Below are positions 1-7,933 of a stretch of DNA of 44,256 nucleotides, piece after piece. A program made the translations under genes and the position numbers. The DNA lies in contig NZ_JACJON010000045.1 in the NCBI RefSeq assembly GCF_014695585.1, positions 1 through 44,256 on the forward strand, read 5' to 3'. Origin of the DNA: Microcoleus sp. FACHB-831. GTDB lineage: Bacteria; Cyanobacteriota; Cyanobacteriia; Cyanobacteriales; FACHB-T130. The notes beneath the pieces are model-generated. The model ran no database searches and was not told the DNA's origin. It saw only the letters and a list, made by a program, of their open reading frames with translations. Every line of letters begins with the position of its first letter. Within the stretch, counting starts at the first letter, position 1.

Positions 1-96
1 TCTCGCTCAAAGTTCCCGTCTAAAAAGCCATTTCATAGGGGAACTGGAACTCAATGTGAACATCTTAACTTCTCCATTCTCAACACTGCTTAGAGC

Positions 97-1014
97 TTAA
101 CCGAGAAGTATTGTAAAGAATCCCTCAATTGCCCAACGGCGTTTTCCCCACCAAGTGATGGTACTGCCCTTGAGGGGACGAGTAGAGAGGACAAATCGTT
201 TCTCCAATTTGCCATCTCGTTTGAGGTACAACCAGGAAAGCGTAACCGGGAACAACAAACCATCTAGCTGTATCTGTTGTCCCCGCTTGCATAGTTGGCG
301 AACTTGGCGACCATCGGTTAGTTTGCGGTCACAGCGCACCCCAACAATGGCGGCATAACGACGCTTGCGTACCCCCTTGAGGAAGTCCACGCTACCGAAC
401 CCAGTATCGGCGAGGATGATCACCCGGAATGCCTTAGTTAGCTGATTGGGCAGAGTATCAATCAAGCGCAATGCGAGTTGGGCTGGGCTTGGGGTGTCTT
501 TACCACGCCAAACTCGAAACCCCCAAGGCGTGCGAAACTCGCCGACCACTAAGTAAAGCACCACCAAATGCAATCCCCGTTTACCATTGAGTACATGAAT
601 CAAGTGTTGGAAATTTTTGAACTTCCCGCATTTGTCTAGTGTTGTCAGGTCAATAATCACCTGTAGCCAAGGTCTTCGTCCTTTTGTCGTATAGCTCAGA
701 AGTCGCTGTAGCATCTGATGGCGTACCGTGCGAATTACCCGTCTAGTTGACCAACGATTCTCATTCAAAAAACGGCTGAGGGCACTAGGGGACTTGGCTT
801 GGCTGTACTCAGGTAAAGGCTTACCCTCCGCTTGCAGGAATAACCCCAACATCGCTTGCAGGTTATCTCGTTGGTATGCCGTCGGCATTAAGCTCAGGAG
901 ACTGTAGACTAGCGTTTGGGCGTGTACAAGAATGGTGTTCACTGTTCTTGCTGATATCTGTATTACTTCACGCCCTTTTTTCTCATCAACTGGTACCCAC
1001 CACAAGCCGAGCAT
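97..1014 (-). pseudogene. IS4-type (DDE) transposase, 3'-truncated
   Basis: This is a cut-and-paste transposase of the RNase H-like DDE type. Visible features are an aspartate in the VIIDLTTLDK segment, a second in ILADTGFGS, and the glutamate in RRWAIEGFF. In the relatives I recall, about 60 more residues follow that glutamate (a KTAKHRFGL-like stretch). Here the frame changes to unrelated residues and stops five codons after GFF, so the 3' end is lost and the protein is probably inactive. The N-terminal 24 residues look like read-through of non-coding DNA; the GTG at 942 is a better start. It abuts a broken histidine kinase gene on the opposite strand, which indicates insertion followed by deletion. 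Terminal inverted repeats are not clear. Confidence 0.8.
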
Positions 1015-2071
1015 TTGTACTGGTGCAAGATGTCAGTATACCAGTCGCGCGATCGCCCGTCCTATTAGAGCTGTAACTCATGTAGCTCAACGCGCAACTC
1101 AAGAATCTAACTTCGACCTGCAAGCACCTGTCAGCAGCGAAGATGAAGTTGGCGCTTTAACCGCTTCCCTCAACCTGCTTATACTCAAAGTAAGCCAGCT
1201 TTTAGAAGAACAAAAAGCCGAAGCACAAGCAACTTTAATGCAGAGCGAGAAAATGTCTAGCCTCGGACGCATGATGGCTGGAGTTGCTCATGAAATCAAC
1301 AATCCCGTCAACTTCATCTATGGCAATACAATTCATGCTAGCGAGTATATTAAGGAACTTTTAGAACTGCTGGAAACTTACCAATGCCAGGTCCCTAATC
1401 CTCCCCAAGCAGTTACAGATATAGCAGAAGAGATTGATATTGAATTTCTTAAAGAAGATTTGCCTAAACTATTAGATTCGATGAAGTTTGGAGCAGAACG
1501 TGCTAAGGCAATTGTTTTAAGCTTAAAAGATTTTTCTCGCCTGGATGAGGTAACTCCTAACTTGGTGGATCTGCACGGTTGTATCGACAGTAGCCTGCTA
1601 ATTCTCAACAGCCGTATTAAGAAGGGTATTAATGTCGTTCGTAGCTACGGTGACATCCCAGCCATTGAAGGATACGCAGGTTTGCTGTATCAGGTATTTA
1701 TGAATTTGATGAGCAATGCAATTGATGCCATAGAGGAAACAAAAAACCCTATAAGCTCCGGATTGCTCGCTATCACGACACAACGCCTAGATCAGGATTG
1801 GGTTGTGGTGAGAATTGCCGATAGCGGTTCTGGTATTACATCGGAAAATCAGGCAAAGATATTTGATGCCTTTTTCACGACAAAGCCAAGAGGCGTTGGG
1901 ACAGGCTTGGGTTTATCAATTAGCCATCAGATTATCGTAGAGAAACATGGCGGAAAGTTGAGCTGCCAATCTGAGGTTGGGGTAGGTACCAGCTTTGCGA
2001 TCGCTCTTCCCATTAAACATACGCCCGTTGCACCAGTCGCCGCTTCCCAGCTAATTAGGCACTTAGCGTAA
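932..2071 (+). pseudogene. Sensor histidine kinase, 5'-truncated (HAMP remnant, HisKA, HATPase)
   Basis: This is the C-terminal part of a two-component sensor kinase. From about position 1040 it reads as the second half of a HAMP linker (SRAIARPIRAVTH), then a short coiled coil, then the phospho-acceptor H-box (MMAGVAHEINNPVN). The ATPase N-box (QVFMNLMSNAIDA), G1 box (IADSGSGI), F-box (DAFFTTKP) and G2 box (GTGLGLSIS) follow. The first ~35 codons lie in transposon-derived sequence antisense to the transposase. The sensory domain and transmembrane helices are missing. An internal ATG at 1238, just before the H-box, could give a soluble catalytic fragment. I see no cognate response regulator. 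The catalytic half looks intact; native expression is doubtful. Confidence 0.8.
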
Positions 2072-2157
2072 AAAATATAACTTTATGTAGTAGTCCGGGA
2101 AACCTGTGGCAGATTATGACTGAATATTCAGCATAGTTACTACGGAGTGCCAAGATT

Positions 2158-2679
2158 ATGGGACTTTTTGACCAAATTATCAATGCCCTAGACAATCCGG
2201 CTCAGCAAGCCAATCCAGGACAGCTAGGCGGTATTCTGGACACGGTAGATCAAATGAGCGGTCGCTTTGGTGCAGATCCTACCACGATGCAATCAGCCTT
2301 GTCGGTTGTGGGTAGCGGCGTGCGCTCCGCTTTACAGCAAAAGCAAGCTACCGAGGGTAATGAGTACGCACAGGGGCTTGTCAATCAATTTGGTGGAACC
2401 AATCCAAATTCCCAAATTGTTGATATCCTCTTCTCTGGAGCTATGCAGAACCAACTTATTCAGCAAATTGTACAAAGAACGGGGATGGACCCAAGCATGA
2501 TTCAAAATATGCTGCCATTCTTAGTTCCTATAGTGCTTAAGTTTCTGCAAGGTGGCGCTAATACTCAGAACCCCCAAAGTGGCAATCCTCTACTTAATAA
2601 CTTTTTGGATGCTGATAACGATGGCGATGTCGATATGGGTGATGCAATGGGATTAGCCAGTCGCTTTCTAAATCGGTAG
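2158..2679 (+). CDS. DUF937-like protein with C-terminal EF-hand-like loop
   Basis: A 173-residue soluble protein that starts MGLFDQIINALDNP. It is rich in Gln, Asn and Gly, with amphipathic helices built around SIVGSGVRSAL-like and IQNMLPFLVPIVLKFL segments, the style of DUF937 (YidB-like) proteins. Near the C-terminus a DADNDGDVDMGDA segment has Asp spacing like an EF-hand or dockerin calcium loop. There is no signal peptide or membrane helix. A GGAG ribosome-binding site precedes the ATG. It stands alone between the broken kinase and a convergent gene. The molecular function of the family is not known to me; calcium binding is inferred from the loop only. Confidence 0.7.
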   Translation: MGLFDQIINALDNPAQQANPGQLGGILDTVDQMSGRFGADPTTMQSALSVVGSGVRSALQQKQATEGNEYAQGLVNQFGGTNPNSQIVDILFSGAMQNQLIQQIVQRTGMDPSMIQNMLPFLVPIVLKFLQGGANTQNPQSGNPLLNNFLDADNDGDVDMGDAMGLASRFLNR

Positions 2680-2717
2680 GCTAATTTACTTCTGAAGGGG
2701 TGGCTGAGAAATTAAAC

Positions 2718-2738
2718 GTAGGGTGGGCAATGCCCACC
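2718..2738. repeat. Palindromic dispersed repeat between convergent genes
   Basis: The core GGTGGGCAATGCCCACC is palindromic and lies between the stops of two convergent genes, so it may terminate transcription in both directions. A second copy differing at one position lies at 23813-23833 in the opposite orientation. Confidence 0.7.
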
Positions 2739-2791
2739 AAAATTACTTCAACTATCACGTGTTTATTTACGCCCACCTGTTTAGACTTATC

Positions 2792-4711
2792 TTAATTAGT
2801 ACGATGCCCTAGCAAAGCAGTAGGCGCAACAGGTTTAATAGTTGGATCAAATCCACCCAATTGATTAGTGCGAATTATCCATAAACTAGCGCCATTTCTC
2901 AGGAAAATACTGGTAATTTCATCTTGCGCCCTTCGAGGTAGCATCGTCCGCCAAGTTGTTGCAGATTTCAACAAAGTAGCCATTAATCCGTCAGGCGTGC
3001 GCGTTCCTGCCAAATTCCCAGTATTTTTCTTCCAGTCAGATCGGATAATCCCTAGCGGTGCTAGTTGTTTTTCGAGCGATCGCCCCAATTGTACCAACTT
3101 CTGAAAACGTAATTTTTGCGGATTGTTTGGATTGCGCCGAAACCACTCTTGAATACGAGGATTAGTCTGCACCGTTTCCTCTATTTTCTTGATTGTCACG
3201 TATAGCGCTTGGTTTGAGTCTTGTACGCAACTTGTAGATGGGGTAACTAATGCCGCGCCAGTACCATCACCAATCCTATACCGCGCCGTCATAATGTCCA
3301 ATTGCTTTGTAAATTCGGCTATTGGCGACAACTTGATGCCATCAAAATCGTAATCTTCGCTAATAGCATCGAGTTTGACAATTACATCAGCAACAGGCCG
3401 ATTTCCCAGCCAACCCCGTTGTAAATCTCCCATGTAGCTAGACCATTTAATTGCACCAGCAACAATTCCATCTGGATTGTGCGCGTAGACTTGCCGATAC
3501 TCGATATCAAAGCGCAATTCATCGGTGAATTTATCGCGGACAACAGTGGCAATTCCATAGGAAAAATGCCCGGTAACTACTCCCAAGGGCGATGGTTCGG
3601 GTTTGTCTCCACCAATTCCACCGTAGCTGTGAATTACAAGGGCTTTATCTCCTTCGCGCCATTGGGATAAAGCATCGTTTCTCTGGTTGGCGTTTTGAGA
3701 TAACAGAACAGTTTTAGCTGTTCCTTTTTGTTTTTCAGTATCTTTCCAAACTTCTTTATTGATGTAGTCAAGCGATTGTTTTAAACCAAAACGCACGTCA
3801 TCCGGTTCGATCCTCATGATGGCGCGTGGTTCTATTGCTTGTGCAACAAAAACACCTTCAGTATCTTTTGCACCATAGATGTACCAACCATATGGATTGA
3901 GGGGAGATTTTTCTATAGCGCGATTTGTAGCACGATGAATGCCAACTCTGTCAGCCGTTACTTGGGGAATGCGAATAATTTCTTCGAGTCCATCGAAGTT
4001 TTTGGAGTTTTTATTATAGTGGCGAATTAGGAAGCGATCGCTATTACTATCTTTACTTTCTACAACCGTCACTAAGGCATAAAATCTTCCGGTTATTTGT
4101 ACTGGTGTTTTGCTAATAACCAGCGAAGTACGATTTGCTTCGCCGCCTGAAACCACTACTGGTTCTGGCAGCATAACTATAACATCGTCTTCCGTTCTTG
4201 CCCCAGCCAGCGATTTTAAGGGGCCAACACTTTTAATGTTGTTCAACCTGTCGGGATGCAGATTATTTTGTTTTTTACTATCTTCCGTCTCTTTTGTAAA
4301 GCTAATATCTCGCGTTACAGCCTGGACATATTGCTGCGCTTCTGGGGTGGGACTCCACTGTAAATTTACAATTTTTCCCACTAAATTTTGATGGGCGCTA
4401 TCAGCATTATGAACTTCAAATAAAACTAAATCGTCCGTTCCTAGTTGTTCTATAGGCGGTAATATCAGGCGTCCCGTCCACTGACTAACGGGTTGATAAA
4501 GACTGGATGATACAGTTTGCTTGGCTGGGTAATAACTCGGTTGATTTAATATATTTTTGATATAAAGATTATAGTTAGAATCGTTGATTATGGTATAGTT
4601 TGTACGAGTCTGAAAATAAAGCGTAATACCTATAACTAAAAGAAAAGTCAGCAGGCTAAGACTCAGAATAAAAAAAAACTTGCGTAACCATTTAAGTTTT
4701 GACAAATGCAT
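2792..4711 (-). CDS. Membrane-anchored conserved protein of unknown function
   Basis: A 639-residue protein with one N-terminal transmembrane helix (about residues 10-31) and a large domain that is probably outside the cytoplasm. I cannot place it firmly in a named family. Long cyanobacterial proteins with similar text (YGWYIYGAKD, FLRNGASLWI) are, as I remember, sometimes annotated as CPBP/abortive-infection proteases, but no EExxxR protease motif or multi-helix membrane domain is present. A His in VTGHFSYGIATV (H382) followed by a Cys in TSCVQDSNQALY (C495) resembles the His-then-Cys order of permuted papain-like/NlpC enzymes; this is speculative. The gene lies downstream of another envelope protein on the same strand, with a long palindrome between them. 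Confidence 0.6.
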   Translation of the reverse strand: MHLSKLKWLRKFFFILSLSLLTFLLVIGITLYFQTRTNYTIINDSNYNLYIKNILNQPSYYPAKQTVSSSLYQPVSQWTGRLILPPIEQLGTDDLVLFEVHNADSAHQNLVGKIVNLQWSPTPEAQQYVQAVTRDISFTKETEDSKKQNNLHPDRLNNIKSVGPLKSLAGARTEDDVIVMLPEPVVVSGGEANRTSLVISKTPVQITGRFYALVTVVESKDSNSDRFLIRHYNKNSKNFDGLEEIIRIPQVTADRVGIHRATNRAIEKSPLNPYGWYIYGAKDTEGVFVAQAIEPRAIMRIEPDDVRFGLKQSLDYINKEVWKDTEKQKGTAKTVLLSQNANQRNDALSQWREGDKALVIHSYGGIGGDKPEPSPLGVVTGHFSYGIATVVRDKFTDELRFDIEYRQVYAHNPDGIVAGAIKWSSYMGDLQRGWLGNRPVADVIVKLDAISEDYDFDGIKLSPIAEFTKQLDIMTARYRIGDGTGAALVTPSTSCVQDSNQALYVTIKKIEETVQTNPRIQEWFRRNPNNPQKLRFQKLVQLGRSLEKQLAPLGIIRSDWKKNTGNLAGTRTPDGLMATLLKSATTWRTMLPRRAQDEITSIFLRNGASLWIIRTNQLGGFDPTIKPVAPTALLGHRTN

Positions 4712-4761
4712 AGAAGGTAATACTAAGTTTTACAGTTAAACTTAGAAGCAACAGGCAAAAC

Positions 4762-4799
4762 GAATTATGAATTACGAATTTATTCGTAATTCATAATTC
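4762..4799. repeat. Perfect 18-bp inverted repeat, 2-nt loop
   Basis: The arms at 4762-4779 and 4782-4799 are exact reverse complements, separated by TT. It lies 10 bases past the stop of the upstream minus-strand gene and before the next minus-strand gene, so it may act as a terminator or processing hairpin. It is AT-rich and has no clear T-run. Confidence 0.8.
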
Positions 4800-4808
4800 A
4801 TAATCTTG

Positions 4809-5687
4809 TTACCAGCGAGCTTGCGGCCCAGCCCAGACGTTGTTTACCCGTTGACCAAAGACTGCTGGTTTATCCTCGGTTGCGGCTATTGTTTGGCCAT
4901 TTATATCAACAGCCCAGAGGGGCCAATTTTCCTCACCCAGTTCGCCAGCCCGAAAGAGAACGCGACCAGGATTGGTGCGACTCCAGCCTAGCAAAACGGC
5001 GGTACTGTATTGAGAGCGGTCAGGCGCAACAGTGCTAGTGCGGTTTAGCTTGCGATCCCAAATAACCGCATAGTCAGAAGCATCTGACGTGCTAAACAAA
5101 CCTTCAAATTGACGTGCGAGGATGCGATCGCCATCAGGCGACCAAGAGATAGGAATCAATATAGCAATCGTTCCTGGCATATCGGCTTCTTCGTTAGCAG
5201 CAAGAGGATTGTCAGCCAGGGGAGAAGATGCCGTAATCGTCCGCAAATCGCCAGTCTTCAGATTTTCCAGAAACATCACGCTGGTAACGCGGCTGCGGTA
5301 CAGTTCTGGCTGCACATCCATCTGAATCCGGGTGTAAGCAGCATACTGACCATCTGGAGAAACTAACGACTGACTGCGATAGTAGCGCAACCCGGAAGCA
5401 CCCTTGGCGGTAACTTCAGCGTGGGTTGTCATCACCCAATTCCAAGGGATGGGATGGGGGCTATCGAGGGGGTCAATCTGTACCAGTTGTTGAGTCATGT
5501 CGGGGGCAGCGGATTGCACTTCCTTTGAGGACTGGGCAAATGGCACGGTCGCTGGGCGTGCGACCCTAGACACTTTATTAGTGTCAGCTATGGCAGATAA
5601 TTTGGGAGCCATCAGCAGCGGTGCCGCTAATAGGGGGAGGTATGCTCGGAGGCAAGACCATCTACTGCGGGGTTTGGGTTTGGACAT
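4809..5687 (-). CDS. Exported protein with beta-propeller-like repeats, unknown function
   Basis: A protein of 292 residues from the ATG at 5687. The open frame extends to a TTG at 5735, but that start adds 16 residues in front of a normal basic leader. The N-terminus has a basic stretch and then a hydrophobic segment (YLPLLAAPLLMAPKLSAIA), consistent with a signal peptide. The body contains SPDGQYAAYTR and SWSPDGDRILARQ, the SPDG strands typical of TolB/WD40-like propeller blades, and a W-rich end (WPLWAVDING). There are too few blades for a full propeller, so it may be partial or a divergent fold. It probably acts in the periplasm. It shares its strand with the envelope gene that follows. 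Function unknown. Confidence 0.65.
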   Translation of the reverse strand: MSKPKPRSRWSCLRAYLPLLAAPLLMAPKLSAIADTNKVSRVARPATVPFAQSSKEVQSAAPDMTQQLVQIDPLDSPHPIPWNWVMTTHAEVTAKGASGLRYYRSQSLVSPDGQYAAYTRIQMDVQPELYRSRVTSVMFLENLKTGDLRTITASSPLADNPLAANEEADMPGTIAILIPISWSPDGDRILARQFEGLFSTSDASDYAVIWDRKLNRTSTVAPDRSQYSTAVLLGWSRTNPGRVLFRAGELGEENWPLWAVDINGQTIAATEDKPAVFGQRVNNVWAGPQARW

Positions 5688-5938
5688 TGATTCGGGGTTA
5701 GCTCGTGAAAACGGCGTTTTTTGTGTGAGGAGCAACGCCCCAAGAACAGTGCTATGTTCTTTATTCTATGTACAACAATTAACAATCCATAAATTGCATA
5801 ATTTACTAAAGTTTTCATAGAGTTTACACCAAGGCTGAGCAATCCTTTGCTAAATTTTCAAGGATGTTAATGGCTCGTACCCGTCCACAGGGGATGAGCA
5901 AGTGGTAGTTTGTCTTTAAGAATTTTTTTAGGGTGGGG

Positions 5939-6853
5939 ATGAACTTGGGGAACACAGTAATAAAATCTGCGCCAACCGTCACGAGGACGTACCGCAGGGA
6001 ATCTATCAACCGCCGTCCTTGGTTGGTGATTTTGCTCTATCAATTGCTACTGCTGGGCATTGGCGGTAGTTTTGCATGGCTTTTGGGCATGATCTTGGTG
6101 AACTTCTATCCCAATCGCAACCCAGAGGTGCCTCTAGTGGTGAAAGTTTTGGAAGGGTTAAAAACTCGAACGCCAACTGATGCTTCGCCCAGTCCCAGTT
6201 CTTCGCCTGCTAGCTCAACTGCTGCTGATGTTGCTAAGGGAGGGGTACAAGGGGGGTTAGGACAGACGCAGCGGCAGCAATTACAAACCCAATTGCAACA
6301 ATTGCAGGCGCAAATGAAGTTGGTGCGCGATCGCACGAGTTCCATAGAAATGGCTCTGGGCAAAAGTCGCGATAAGGAACCTGTAGAAACAAGATTGCAA
6401 GCCATTTCGGAACAACTCCAAGCCCCCCCTGCTACGCCTCAAAGTCAGGTCAACGCCAATGCCAATCAAGTATCTGCCTCATCCCCGCCGCTGTTTCAAG
6501 GTGAATCCTTAAAGGTCACTCTGCCCAGCGACGTGTTGTTTAAAGACAACTACAGTGTTATGCGTCCCCAAGCGGGCTTAATTTTAGACAAAGTAATCGC
6601 CGACTTGGACAAGTACCAGAAAGCGACAATCCGTATTGCTGTCCATACCGATGACGCTGGTGATGTCCAGGACAATCGAGAATTGTCATTTCAACGCGCC
6701 AGAGCAATCGATCAGTATATATCTCGTACTTTGAGCAAACAGCATCACTCGATACTTGTTGGCTACGGAGAAAGCCGTCCATTGGTTGAGAATATCTCCA
6801 TTGTCAACCGTCAACGCAACCGCCGAGTTGAAATTGCAATTTATTCCAATTAG
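5939..6853 (+). CDS. Membrane-anchored OmpA/MotB-family peptidoglycan-associated protein
   Basis: A 304-residue protein with a short cytoplasmic N-terminus, one membrane helix (about residues 30-57), a Ser/Pro/Ala-rich linker, a Gln-rich coiled coil (QLQTQLQQLQAQMK), and a C-terminal OmpA-like domain. The domain shows LSFQRARAIDQYI and GYGESRPLVEN followed by RQRNRRVEI, the usual peptidoglycan-contact and closing motifs. The architecture is like MotB/TolR-type stators rather than an outer-membrane barrel, but no MotA/ExbB partner is adjacent. I chose the ATG at 5939 because AGGGTGGGG stands just before it; a GTG two codons upstream is possible. It probably links the inner membrane to the cell wall. 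Confidence 0.75.
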   Translation: MNLGNTVIKSAPTVTRTYRRESINRRPWLVILLYQLLLLGIGGSFAWLLGMILVNFYPNRNPEVPLVVKVLEGLKTRTPTDASPSPSSSPASSTAADVAKGGVQGGLGQTQRQQLQTQLQQLQAQMKLVRDRTSSIEMALGKSRDKEPVETRLQAISEQLQAPPATPQSQVNANANQVSASSPPLFQGESLKVTLPSDVLFKDNYSVMRPQAGLILDKVIADLDKYQKATIRIAVHTDDAGDVQDNRELSFQRARAIDQYISRTLSKQHHSILVGYGESRPLVENISIVNRQRNRRVEIAIYSN

Positions 6854-6863
6854 GCTGGTTTAC

Positions 6864-6923
6864 ATGGTTTAACGGTTCGCGGTTCATCGCCTATTTGCAA
6901 GGAACAATAAACCGTTAAACCAT
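6864..6923. terminator. Bidirectional terminator between convergent genes
   Basis: Perfect 14-bp arms (6864-6877 and 6910-6923) enclose a 32-base loop, placed between the stop of the OmpA-like gene and the stop of the convergent DsbA-like gene. Confidence 0.65.
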
Positions 6924-6959
6924 CTGGCAGTGAAGGCGGAGAGTCAGTGGGACTTTTTA

Positions 6960-7760
6960 TTAGGACTTTTCAGCCCGTGCTAGTATTTTTTCCATGTCGG
7001 CTAGGCCGATAGCGCCTGTGAAAGCCTCGCCGTTCATTACAAAGAAAGGCGTACCTTCAATACCCAAAGCAGTTGCCAGTTGTACATCCTGTCCGATTGC
7101 AGCATTGGCAGCATCGCTGGCGCGATCGCTGTTAAACTGCTCCAGATCCAGAGTTAGGTTTTGGGCGATCGCAACATACAACTCTTCACCTAACTTATCT
7201 TGCTGGGTAAATAGCTCGTCGTGAAACTCCCAGAATTTGCCCTGTTTGCCCGCCGCCCAAGCAGCTTTAGCAGCAGGTAAGGCTTGAGCATGAATTGCAG
7301 CCAAGGGGTAATGTTTAAATACCAACTTGACTTCATCCTGGTGATTGGCAACGAACTGTTTTAGAGTTTTATGAGCTTGGGCACAATAGGGGCATTGAAA
7401 GTCTGAAAACTCTACCAGCACAACCTTTGACTCTGGTGCGCCAGTAGTAGCAGACTCCCCAATAACTGTTTGGGGATTGGTTTTCAACTGCTGCAAAAAT
7501 GCCTGCTGTGCTTGGCTTAACTGCTGTTGTTGTTGCTGTTGGTATGCCTGGACAGACTCTAGAATCGCTTCCGGGTGTTCGCGAAGAATCTGCAAAACTT
7601 GTTCTTCCAAGCGCGGACTGATGCGGCTTGCGGCGAAGGCGGGAAGCGACCAGCCGGACAATACTAGACACAATAGCAACGCTGTTGCTATTCGCAATGG
7701 TTTCTGGGCAGCGCTTAGGAAGCGGGTAGAAGCGATCGCCCAAAATGAAAATCGACGCAT
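6960..7760 (-). CDS. DsbA-like periplasmic thiol-disulfide oxidoreductase
   Basis: A thioredoxin-fold protein of the DsbA/DsbG (Thioredoxin_4) group. An N-terminal signal segment (ATALLLCLVLSGWSLPAFA) is followed by a Gln-rich helix, then VVLVEFSDFQCPYCAQAH with the CPYC redox pair, a helical insertion, and GTPFFVMNG with the cis-proline. The length of 266 residues fits the family. It should make or shuffle disulfides in proteins of the periplasm or thylakoid lumen; the cysteine-containing pseudopilins at the right of this window are the kind of substrate such enzymes handle. I start at the ATG at 7760; a GTG at 7772 is in frame. It lies downstream of dnaE on the same strand with a hairpin between them. 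Confidence 0.85.
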   Translation of the reverse strand: MRRFSFWAIASTRFLSAAQKPLRIATALLLCLVLSGWSLPAFAASRISPRLEEQVLQILREHPEAILESVQAYQQQQQQQLSQAQQAFLQQLKTNPQTVIGESATTGAPESKVVLVEFSDFQCPYCAQAHKTLKQFVANHQDEVKLVFKHYPLAAIHAQALPAAKAAWAAGKQGKFWEFHDELFTQQDKLGEELYVAIAQNLTLDLEQFNSDRASDAANAAIGQDVQLATALGIEGTPFFVMNGEAFTGAIGLADMEKILARAEKS

Positions 7761-7860
7761 AAACGATCTCACAACTTACTGACACGATCCAGTATGCTCG
7801 ACATATCGAATAACTGAACACAGCTATAGGGGCGATCGCTCTTTATAAGCAGTTGCGTTT

Positions 7861-7897
7861 TCAAGGCTAAATTTCTTAATTTGAAAATTAGCCTTGA
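7861..7897 (-). terminator. Hairpin downstream of dnaE
   Basis: Ten-base perfect arms (7861-7870 and 7888-7897), 37 bases past the dnaE stop on the minus strand. AT-rich surroundings but no clean T-run. Confidence 0.5.
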
Positions 7898-7933
7898 GGG
7901 TAATATTCTTCCTAAAGCGCACCTTATATTTAC

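Noticed and set aside
7369-7821. Minus-strand 150-codon open frame overlapping the DsbA-like gene
   Set aside because: It overlaps a well-supported gene in another frame and has no family-like motifs.
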